Both the position numbers and the translations under genes were made by a program. The notes beneath the pieces were generated by a model, which was not told the DNA's origin, did no database searches, and saw only the letters and a program-made list of their open reading frames with translations. From Solenopsis invicta (lineage: Eukaryota; Arthropoda; Insecta; Hymenoptera; Formicidae), in assembly GCF_016802725.1 (NCBI RefSeq), contig NC_052671.1:5333001-5397000 (forward strand): 64,000 bases of DNA, written 5' to 3'. Shown one piece after another: positions 1 to 11,800 of this stretch (position 1 is the stretch's first letter; every line of letters begins with the position of its first letter).

Positions 1-131
1 TATCAAGTGTCTACAAATAAGCAAATAGATATAAATATATACAACATAATACATATATAATAAAAAAGATATATATATAAATTATTTTTTACATATTCGT
101 TTCTAGATTTATGTACATATACGTACATACA

Positions 132-133
<2 letters not shown>

Positions 134-182
<49 letters not shown>
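134..182. repeat. (AT)n microsatellite
   Basis: About 24 AT dinucleotides in a row. Confidence 0.97.
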
Positions 183-186
<4 letters not shown>

Positions 187-1180
187 TAAATACATAAATT
201 ATAATACGTGAAATTGTATAAATCTAGATGTTATGCTCGTTGATAAGAAATCGCTCATCTTTTTAGTCGTGTTTTTCTCAATATTAACCCTTTGAGTCAG
301 CACATGTATGCGTTTAGAGTAAAAAGAATATTTTTGTTTCGGTCACATAAATTGTTTCTTCATTGCGCTGTTCCGTACCGAAAAGGTTAAAGAGACAAGT
401 ACATATCTGGAATTTGAAGAGAAAATAAGAAACACGAGGAAATACAGAAAATGTAATTAAAAGAAATTTATACAGATAACACGAATAAATGCAGATAACG
501 AGGAAATGAAGCATCAGTTAAGTGAAGAAAGCCGATTGCAATCTTCAAGCGAGGATAGCAGCTGATGACGTATCTCTCTCCTCTCTATCTTCGTATACCA
601 CATACACATAATTAAGCCTGCTTTATCAGATAATAGGATAATGCAAATATAAGCATTGCATTAAAGAAACTTGATGCTCATTGTCGGGCATTAACTCGTC
701 TGCGGAAATTATCTGATTCTTAATTGATTTTCGTTAATAAAACAATTAGTACATCTCTCAGTGAACGTTTTATTTCAAATTTTAGTCTGCGAGATACTTA
801 TTCGTGAGCCAAGATTTATTTGGTAGGAGGCACATACAGTTCTCGTAAATTGTATTGTACAATTTTTTATGTCGTGCGCATTTCGACAAAAATTTTCTTG
901 ATTAAATAATGAAAAATTAAATTGAAGAAATGCACACGTCAGAAGCATCAATATTTCTTACATTAAATATATTGTCAATAGTGTAAAATGTTGATAGAAT
1001 GTTAACTGATGAAAAAAATCATTGATTTGCGACTATGATCTAAAGATGTCTAATGAGAAAATAACATATACACCTGTTTCATTTGACCCATTTATTCTGT
1101 ACTACATAATTTGCAGTATGAAATTATAATTATGCAATAAAGGATAAAAATTAATCGGAATGAAAAGATTCGCATCTGAG

Positions 1181-1611
1181 AGATGCGATAGATAACTGGT
1201 GGAATGTGCACGAGCAAGCAGTTTTCAACTTTGATTCAACATATATCAAACTGTTCAGAATTATTTATATATTTGTTCAACAACTTTTAAAATATACAGG
1301 ATCTGCTTCAGGGATCCGCATATTTCTCATTCATATAATAAGCCGGATTGGATTTTTTCCGTTAGCTCGATTTTCTTTAAATTCTGTTGGTCGCAGTTGA
1401 GCAATATCTAAAGTTTCAAACAATGCAGCGTCGCTTTGATTTTGCTCATCCTTAACATGGCACAATCTTTTAATGTAACAAGTTTTGGTACTCGGAAACA
1501 TAGGTATTAGTTTAATATAGATACTAGCAGCTTTCTCATTTAATATTAAAATGATTGTTAGATCTTCACTCGAGCACACTTCACAATTTATACGCGTTAT
1601 CTATCGCACCA
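1181..1611. repeat. Possible inverted-repeat element with an 82-codon ORF
   Basis: Ends share an inverted GRTGCGATAGATAAC-like sequence followed by imperfect GTGC(A/T)CGAG. Between them a minus-strand ORF (1579..1331) starts MCSSEDLTIILILNEK and ends in a stop; I do not recognise it. It could be a degenerate non-autonomous element or chance pairing of short repeats. No clear target duplication was seen. Confidence 0.3.
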
Positions 1612-1929
1612 CGTTTACCGATGGTGATGGACCCCGCTCTCTATTTTAGATTAGATGTACATTTCATTCTAAAAATCAAGTCTGTAGACTTTCTCTAAAA
1701 AGCTGCGGACGAGTTATTACAGATACATTTTATGTATAAAATACATATTAACAAATACTTGTTAAGAAATAAAGATCACGAATAGAAAATACGATAGTGA
1801 AAGTTAATATTAGTATACAATTACAGTTAAACAGTTAGTGACAAAAAGTAAACATCTAAAATTAACAAATAATATTTAAGTAAAACAGACGATTATATAT
1901 ATAATGATGAGAGTTTCTAGACGAATGGA

Positions 1930-2864
1930 TTATTTAAGAAGACCCTTGGCTTTGAACACTTCTCTCATCAACCCCTTTAGATATCCTATCTCCTGCTGCA
2001 AATTTTTCACTTTCTCTTGCAGCTTCTCGTTGTGCTCAGCCAGTTCACGCTCTTCGCCTTCTATCTCTTTGACCTCTTGTTTCTTTTTCTGTCTGTAACG
2101 AGTGGCCGCGTTCTTATTCTGCTCTTTCTTTCGTACTTTCTTGTCCTCGAGAGACGATCGAGAATACGGTTTATACCGATGCTTCGAAGAGTCGTGAACC
2201 GAGTGCTTCGAGATCTCTTTTTCGGTTTCGTAAGTCCAATCGGGATCATCAGTGCTGTCGTCGGCCGAGATGTAACTACCACCTGAACTGCACGGGCTTG
2301 AGGGAGACGGTATATCCTTGGCGTGCGAGCGAACGTATTCGTCTACCACCGCTAACTCGTTCGCAACATCCCCGCTGAGCGGGCTAAGCGATATGTTCTC
2401 AGTGTTCCATTCACGCGATGTGTCGTTTACGTACAGCGGTTCTTGCGTTGGAACACTGCTGTATATCGATTGATTGCCGGCAAATGGTTGAACAGGCTGC
2501 AAAGTGATCAACAGCTGCGTGTCCACATTGACCGCTTTGTGCGGGGGTGATTGAGGAGGAGTTAGCGTCGAACTGCTTGCCGGAATGATTTGATGGCAGG
2601 CTTCGACGTCACCCAAAACCGTTTCGAACTCCTGCAAAAGGGTTTGCGTGTTGTCATGCTGCTGCTGTTGCTGCTGCTGCTGTTGCTGCTGCTGTTGTTG
2701 CTGCTGCTGCTGTTGTTGCTGCTGCTGCTGTTGTTGCTGCTGCTGCTGTTGTTGCTGCGATGCCTTTACGATATTTGGGTAAATTGGTTTGTTATTTTCG
2801 AAAAAGGATATTTGCTCAAATATAGGTAGATCTATCTTTTCCTCCAACCAATCTGAGAAGGGTT
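1930..2864 (-). CDS. crc: ATF4 exon 2 (polyQ, linker, bZIP, stop)
   Basis: Terminal coding exon, 935 nt, beginning two bases into the codon split by the intron. It encodes the glutamine tract, a Ser/Pro/Asp-rich linker with TPPQSPP and a DDSTDDPDWTYE acidic segment, and the C-terminal bZIP, ending KAKGLLK before the stop at 1930-1932. The acidic, serine-rich linker is where ATF4 proteins carry phosphodegrons; I see no textbook DSGxxS here, so degron use is only a possibility. Confidence 0.93.
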
Positions 2865-5800
2865 CTGTAAGCAAACAAATGAAAAATTTTGATTAGTACA
2901 ACAGTTGTTTGTGCGCCTCGACGTGGAAGTTTCAATGATTCTTCGCGAAACCAAAGTTCCTCAAGTCACAATTTGGACATTGTTTACAATTATTTATTTT
3001 ACAGATTTGTAATAATTAGGGGTGTGCGGGTACTCGAGGTTTCGGGTTCAGGTCGGGTCGGGAATTTTTTTCGGGATCGGGTCAGAACCCAAAAGTTTGT
3101 AAAGTTTGGGTACCCGAAATCAAGTCGAGACCTCCTGAAATCGGATCGGGACTCAAAATCAAAACGGAATCTCAAAATTTTGTAAATTTTGAGTACTCGG
3201 ATCTAAAGTCGGGTCAAGTAGCGGTCAGAGATCTAGATACTTTATACACTGATGTGAGAAAAAAATTACTAAATTTACGTAAGGTATTTCGTTTATATTG
3301 AATTACTAAATTTGAATACTGCCAATGAAATATTTACTTACAATACATAAGTATTTACTCAATAAAAAATGATAATTAAATTACTGGTCACTCCTTGTAC
3401 TAAATAAATATATATTTACGTTCGGAAAAATTTTATTGGGGCAATATTCAAACAAATAATTATTAAAATTTAGTAATTTATTTTCTCACATGTATAAGGT
3501 ATTTAGATCTATGACCGCTTTTTGACCCGATTTTAGATCCAAGTACTCAAAATTTACAAAATTTTGGAATTTCGTCTCGATTTCGGGTACTTGTAAGTTT
3601 CGGGTACCCAAACTTTACAAACTTTTGGATCCCGACCCGATCCCCCTCCAAAAAAAAATTTGACCCGACCCAAAGCTCAGGTACCCGTAATTTCAAAAAC
3701 CCGCATATCCCTAGTAATAATATTTATAAATATAAACTATTATTAAATTAAATTTATTTTTATATTAATAAATTGCATAGATACTAATTTGAATACGTTT
3801 TTCAAAAAGGCGCACCACATTTGGGTTGAAACGAGGCGAATAGGATCCAAACTCTTATTTGAAGAACTCTACAGCAATATCGCGCAATTCTTTGGGCAGG
3901 TCTTAACGGCGCCGCTGATCGAAACGCGCCAGTCTTATTTCTAATTGACGTCGCATATCGGTTCGCGCGTCAGCCACCGCTCGCGATACATTCGTTCGTT
4001 TGCAAATGAATCACACACTGGCGATATTATATTTCCTGGTATGTGCATTGTTATTGGATAACGCGAGACGCAATAGCTTTAGCGCGCCTCTGGAAAACGG
4101 GCGGCATGCGGTCCGGCAACGTCGTCAAGAAATGATCGATCTTCGTATTTCCCATAATATCGAGACTGTTTATCGTGTATTACGTTCTGGAAATTACGTT
4201 ATCCATCTTTCATGTTTTATCGGTGGCATCGGGTCCGAGTTCTCTTCCTCGTTCTTTAGTGACAGCGTTTTGTGCGAGTGTTCGGGAAAGAGACTTTATG
4301 TAAACGTGTCCCAACATATTATTCGATATTCTTATATGTAACATAAATTTGAATAAGGTTTCAAGACACTTTAAAGTCGACAGCTCTAACAGTATTTATC
4401 GTTGCAACGTGCGCGAACAATAAATAGGTGTGGCGCGGTTAATACAATTTCATGGTCGTTAAGTAGGAAAACAAGTCTCTCATTTGCAATCTCATTTATA
4501 ATGAGATCAATTGCTTATTAATTTCTCATTCCGTATGCAAAGCGATGAATTTGAAAAAATTGTCTTTTTTTTTTTTAATTGTTATTAACGACTGAGCGTG
4601 TGGCGGCTTTACGGAGCTTTACTCAGACGAACGTTTCGCACAAAATGCTCAATCTTTCTGGAAAGCTCCGTCTTTTTCCGGCGGATGGTGTAGCTGACCA
4701 AAGACCTAGAGCGCATAACATTATAATTTTCGCGCTCACTACGACAGCCGTGACCTATTTTATGAAACTTTGATCAGTAGCTATTGGATGTTATCTCCAT
4801 TTAAATACAAGAGGGCAGAAGGTTAGATAAGACCATTTCTGTATTCAGATGACGTTAAACGCTAGTAGAAGTATACAAAGAACTTTCAGGAAAACAGAGA
4901 TATGCGAGTGCAGTTAAAATGGTGTCATATATAAAAATGTTACTGTAATGTATGCGCGTGTGCAGTAGCATTTTTAAGCGATATTATTTCAGCTGCACTT
5001 GCATATCTGTTTTCTTAAAAGATTTTATGTATATATAGAGTTCATTATCACAACTTTTATGTTCTTCTGTTTCTTAAGAAAATACCCCAAGCACGATATT
5101 TCAAAGATACGACCGACTTTTCTTGCACGATATGTCTATTTCATAATGTCTAATGTACTTTTATGAAAATGTTTTGTAACGAATGAGTTAATTGACTTGA
5201 TAATGTTCTAAAAGCGCAAACAAGTGGTGAATAAGATCAATGTGAAATGGATTTTTCAATTTCTAAGGGCTATCTTCGGATAAACTATGTGATAAATTAT
5301 CTAATGGATAAATATCTATGTCTACACGTCTATTATAAGTTTGTGTGTAGACATAGATATTTATCCATTAAATAATTTACCATATAATTTTTCCGAAGGT
5401 CGACTAACCGGTCCTAAGGTCCACTTGCATCAATACAAATTAACTTTAATTCGGTTTGAATATCTTTTTCTAATTTTTAGGATCGGTTGCTCCACCTTCG
5501 GATGAACTATGTGATAAAAATTATCTAATATTTGATAAAATATCTAATGGGTAAATGTCTAAGTTTACACACAGACATATAATGGATATGCAGACATAGA
5601 TATTTATCGATTAGATAATTTATTTCAAGGTTGAACTACTGGTCCTGAGGCCCTTGCATCAATATAGATAACTTGAACGATTTAACTTGCTTTCTATTTT
5701 TTTTTTCCTAAATTTTAGGGACGGTTGGGCTCCACCTTCGGATGAAGTATGTGATAAAATATCTAATAAATATTTGATAAAATATCTAATGGATAAATGT

Positions 5801-8800
5801 CTGTGTTTAATACTCTCTAAATTCTTTGGAGTGAAAATCCAGCCAAATGACCGGATTTTCACTCTTTTAGAGTGAGATTCCACTCCAAAGAATTTAGAGA
5901 GTACAGGCAAATAATCAACGTATAGTTATAGACATTTATAGACAGATAATTTACATGAAGATGGAACAATCGAGAATAATCTTAAAATTAGAAAGACAGA
6001 AAGTAAGTTGAGCCAAGAAATTTACATTAATCTACATTAGTGCAAACGGACCGAAATGATATTTAATGAGTGTTAAACACCTTACGTATCCAACGTATTG
6101 GCGAGAATTTTTTTTAAAACTCGTGTATGCTTGCTGTTATCGCGCGTGCGATTTGGCGTATCTTTTATTTTTATGCTATACTGTCGGGCTGCAAGTCTGG
6201 AGTTTCATCTGCGGTAATGACGAGTTAGCGTGAGAAACGTTTCATGATGAAGAACATCAGGATGTCTATTTAAACTTTGGAAACACTTTTAAATATATTC
6301 ATTTCCAGAAAAAAATCTTTACAAACGAATTTAAAATAAATTTATTATGTGATTTTTTCATTTTTTTTTCTATTCGAGAGAAAATTAAGTATTCAAGAAT
6401 TTACAAAAAATTTTATTTTCAATAAAGCAGACTTGTGAAACATCGGACATAACGGGAAATGTATTCGGAATACAACTCGCGTATGTAAAATTATACAGTC
6501 TATGAAGATATCTTCCTAAATGTGTGTTTGAAGAAAACAGACGTGCTATTTCAGTTGATCATATAAAATGAAAGAGACTTGAACCAAATAAATCAATAAT
6601 TAATAATTTAAGACCGTAAAGTGTTACAGCGCAATTAAAATCGGGAAAGGTAAACAATGGTCATAGCCCATAGTGAATCTTAGTCAATTAAACAATATAT
6701 GATTTATATACATTTTCTAGTTCCTGCGCGTCTTTACTTTCGGTCTAGAAACGTAGCTCTTAAATTAAACCTAAATAGTAATATTACAAAATTAAATTAA
6801 TAATTTTGTAATATCGATACTAACAAGCATTTGTAAAGTTTTATGTTCACGAGGCTAGAAATCGGTTCGAGATCTCGGACAGATAGAGAATTGACCAATC
6901 GCATTTGAACAGCTCGGCTAACTGATCAATGCGATTTGTCAATCCTCTCTCTGTCCGAGATCTTGGACTGATTTCTAGCCTCGTGGATACAAGATTTAAG
7001 ATCTATCTACTCTAAAAAAAAGGGGGGGGGGGAGGTACTAAAGAATTTGCTACGGAAAATAAATTAAAAAGAATCTTTCGGTTCTTCAAATTCTTCTTTG
7101 ACTTTTCTTAATAGTTAGACATCCTGAATGTGAAATTCATCCCAACGTGAAAAGGGACCAAAATACTTCATCTGTACGTGAATCGCTCTCATTACTAAAA
7201 ACACGCGACTCCACGGATTCACTTTCTAAAGAACAAAAATTGATCTATCGAGAAGCGGAAATTGATTAAATGTTACAAATGCTTAACATGGTCGAGTTAT
7301 TTCTACACAGCACCGAGAACGTTTTTAGAATGTTTGAACATTCTTTGAACGTCCCTAGGTCTGTACTGTGTAGAGATAAACTTTTACGCGAGACAGACTT
7401 TTAAGACCGAACCTTTTAATTATGTATCGAACGCGGTTCTCGTACTATTTTGCGCTTTAAAAAGAACGTAGCGCGCCATGCAACAGCTGGCAATAGTAAC
7501 CATAAAAACTAACACAGAAACAAGAGATCGTTATGTCTACATTTACAATGTGACAGATAACATATTTCTATCCCCTCCCGCGTCCAGATAATAAATTCTG
7601 TATTATACCTCGAGTTCGAGCAACCCGTCTGGGTGGGAGGGGAGAAGGGGGGCTGAAAGAGACCGAAGGGGGAGAAGGAAACCTACCGTTGTAACATAAG
7701 GCAGCCATGGTAATTGCGCGTGGCTTGACGTTTTCCTCGTTAAAGGGACGGGAGGAGAGAGATCAGGTGGGAGTGCGTATCTAGTGCAGCTGGTTGGGAA
7801 GGGCCGGTGTTTCCAATACGATCGTTCCTTCAGCACCGTCGACGTAACGTGCCGCAGCTCGTACGAAGACGCAGAAGAACGCGCGATCCTCCCACGTGTA
7901 ATCGCGATGGGACGGCCGATATTCAACGTCTTTTCACGAGCTTCTGGGAGTTGACGATGATCTCTCGATTCCACGTGTACCGATATGCGAACTGCATGCT
8001 ATTATATAACATTAGTACACTCCACCATCGAGACGAAAGGACGGTTTCACGGATCAACTTTAATGATGCCAGTCTCGCAGGGTTGCCGGAGCCGAGCCAC
8101 TGTTCTCTTCAGGGCACCGGCCGTGCGGTTGCGCTCATGCACAAACAAATGTCACCGAATCGGTACGGAGCTGATCTGCGTTGGGCAGATGTTTCGCGAT
8201 AGCTCGTCCCACGCCTCCTCCGGACGGTGATGCTTGACGCGGTTCGCGAACTCGCGTGGTATCCTTTCGTCTCCCTGCGCCGACGAAGATAGGTCCCGTG
8301 AGACTTGGGGAGGATCTTCCCAGAGCACGACACGAGGTTGTCGCGTTGATACGCACAGCCACGTGTTATCGTCCAGCGAGCGGGGACGATTTCACTGAAG
8401 CGCTACTTGTCGCACGCGCGCGCGCGCGCGCGAGATTCCGTTCTCTCCGCGGCGTCTTCTCCTCTATCGCTTTCCTCTTCGGCGGAGCTTTCAACGACGT
8501 GCCACGAGGAACGAGTTGGGAGACTCGTGCATTCCACTCTGCGCGGGACAGTTGCGCGGAATTTTCCGGCGATTCGCGCGGGAAACTGATATAGAGATGT
8601 AGACAAGGAGTTTTCACGAGACTGTTAACCGACGGTCGAGAGACAGATCCAAGATGCCGTGGGCGACACTGCGCGAAAACACTGATAAGAGGCGAGATGC
8701 TGCGAGCTGCACGTACAGACGGCGGGTAATTAAATACTGATGTAGCGCGACAGCTCGGCGAATGGCGATCGTGCAAATTGGACTTCGGTGGCCTGTATAC

Positions 8801-11800
8801 TGCCGAGAAACCACTCCTGCTTATCTTTGGACTTTCCCCTCTGCCGCCCCTACTCCCGTCTTCCGATCATGCCGCTGACACCGCCGCCGCCGCCGCCGCC
8901 CCCTTCCGCAGCTGAAGCCATTCGCGTAGAGGTTAACCAGTTTGTCCCACTCTCTTTTATGGAAAAAAAGGAGAGGAGCGCGTTGGAGCGACGGAGAAGA
9001 AAAAGACGGTCGCGCGCGCGCGCGCGTGTACGCGCCGAGTGGTGCTAACGAGAAAGAATGAAAGCGATAGAGGGATACGAAATCAAATGAAAATACCAGT
9101 TTTCTCTTTTTTTTCCCCCTTTTTTTTCGCGCAGCGCGGAAATATGCGAAAAGTAGGTACGATTCTCGAGTTAGTGCGCACTCACGCACGTCCTTTATCG
9201 CGGCGGACTTCTTGCCGCTCGATTAATATTTTGATATTGCGAAATAATCACTGCGAAAGCATATAAAGTAACGTGTCTTTTTCATCGCGCTCCTTCGGAA
9301 TATCGGGAACACTGGTGCCCCCCCCCCCTCCACCCTCCAAGGCGGCTGGAGGCTCTCACGACGCGACGCTCTCCGTTAAATCACCTATTTATAACAACGT
9401 TTAATATGCCGGTGATAATATAGCGATCGGGATTTCTCACCGCCCAGATGCGATAAATATATGAAAATCATACGGCATGTAATTATGTAAACACGAGAAT
9501 CTAAGTGATTTAATTCCAGACCCAAGTTTTCTCTTCTTCACTGAAGCGAGCAATGCACTAATTATATTAAGGATTATGCAGACATACACATCTCAGAACA
9601 GCCATAAAATTAATCAATACGCAGGGAAAAATTAGTATCAAATCAATAATTCACTTTTGATTTGTTTGAATTGCTGGTTTGATATTAATTTTTCTCTGTG
9701 TACATTGTACAATTACAACAATCAATATATTGTAATTATATTGTACAAATAGTTATCTCCTAATACTTAAATCATTAGACATTATGACATGTTGCGGGTT
9801 TCTAAAAAAATGCGGAATAAAACTCGAAAACTTGCGTTTGTTTTTAATGACTTTGGTAAGTTGATTGACATTCGTTGGTGGGCTATACTTCTTGCGATAC
9901 AACAAATATCCGTATCATGTCGGTGTATGATAACAAAAAAAGAAAAAAAAAATTTGTCCGGAATCAAAGTCTGGCTCGTTAATACTACTTCAGAAGATTG
10001 AGTAACAAGTTTCAGCGGAATCTTCCAGAGAAACTTGGCAACAAACCGGGATGTATACCTTCGGCATACATTATATTCCCGATATGTTAATTTTTTTAAT
10101 ATAAACAAGAAGACTCTCAACGAAGATTCTCAACTAGATTAAAAATCAAATAAAGACAGTAATGGGCTACAAAAGCCATGTTAGATTTTAATGCTAAAGA
10201 TTATTAACAATATAAACAAATTCTAAATGTACGAATGTTTCAACTTCTATCAGACCATCCTAATTAATGTGTCAAATATTAAAAAAATATCCAAATGAAC
10301 AATTAATAAATTACAATAATAAAAGCATGTTGTAAAAATTAAATGTAAAAATTATCAAGTGATTATTGAATTTAATTACAATTCGTAATTTTAAATTTTA
10401 GTAAAAAATTATATTTTTAATCACAAATACATTAAATTCAAGCAAGTTTTCTTACAAAAAATTTAATGTAATTTTTAATTATAGAAATATTAAATATTGA
10501 AAATTAAAGTTACTACGACGATTGCCCGAAAAGTAATGCCCCACATTTTTTTTCTCAAAAACTATTGTCCTACAAAAATGATGTTCACACATATGAAAAA
10601 ATGATATTTTATCTGCTCACTCTATTTTTCTATATAATCTCCTTCAAATTCTACTGCCTTCCTCCAGTGATTCACTAGGGTGTCTATGCCCTGTCGGTAC
10701 CAATCCTCGCTCTGAGTTACGGAGCCAGGTTTTCACTGCGCTAATCACCTCTTCGTCGTCTTCAAAACGTTTTCCGGCCACTATAGAATAGCATTCATGA
10801 AAAACATTTTGAAGATGACGAAGAGGTGATTAGCGCAGTGAAAACCTAGATCCGTAAACAGAGCGAAGACTGGTACCGACGGGGCACACATGCCCTTAGT
10901 AAGTCGCTGAAAGAAAGTAGTAGAATTTAGAAAAGATTATGTAGAAAAATAAAGTAGATAAAACATCATTCTTTCATATGTGTAAACATCATTTTTGTAG
11001 AACAAATAGTTTTCGAGAAAAAAATGTGAGGCATTACTTTTTGGGCAACCCTTGTAAAAAAGTATCATTAGTTTTTAGAATAACAATTTTTTGTGCTCAA
11101 GAAAAATAAACTCTATGAATTTGTTAAAGTATTATTAAGTTCTAATTCAGTAATAAAATTTAATGGAAATACTTGAGTCATATCAATGATCTATTCAATT
11201 ATATCATAAATATATTATTATGTCATAAATTTTATTTATAAAATCATGTCTATTAAAAATTTCAAAATGTCTCAAGAGATTAAAAGTTGTATTTTTAATA
11301 TAGTAATAGATTTTTATATTTTAATTAAAGATGACCTTGTTCGAATATAACTAGATCTTCGATGTTTCTTGTTTGATTTCCATATATCTTTTCAAGTTCA
11401 TTAAACTGCATGCCGAATAAATTTTCAATTTTGAAACACAGATTGAACAAGAATAAAATCACGAAATTAAATTGATAACTTAATAACAATTATGCTAAGA
11501 AATATCTATCATCTTTTCCCCCAAATATTGTATAGAATTCTTCTTTGCAAAAACTAACACTTCTATCAGGGATTGCATCTGGACCTTCCAACTTTCTGAT
11601 GACTTACCCAATTTAACCAAAGGCATGTGATAAGTAATCGTAACCATCAGACGGTCCTGCTTTTCATCTCTGTATCAATCCATGGTTTCTTGTTTTTCAC
11701 TGAAGATGATCCAAACCAAGGGTTGAAACGTTTGAATTAAAGCTTGTTATTAATTAATAAATAATTGTATTGTTACATACTAAAAACTTTTACCGGCTTT

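Larger units (their letters stand above)
1..1929. other. Region downstream of ATF4: AT-rich spacer and 3' UTR
   Basis: AT-rich sequence holding the presumed ATF4 3' UTR just left of 1930, a TA microsatellite at about 134-182 and a possible inverted-repeat element at about 1181-1611. No convincing gene was seen. Confidence 0.6.

Noticed and set aside
1904..2829. Plus-strand frames including a long leucine run
   Set aside because: Antisense shadow of the ATF4 exon and its CAG/CAA tract.
7807..8776. Overlapping open frames of 80-136 codons on both strands
   Set aside because: Explained by GC-rich composition and few stop codons; no frame stands out.
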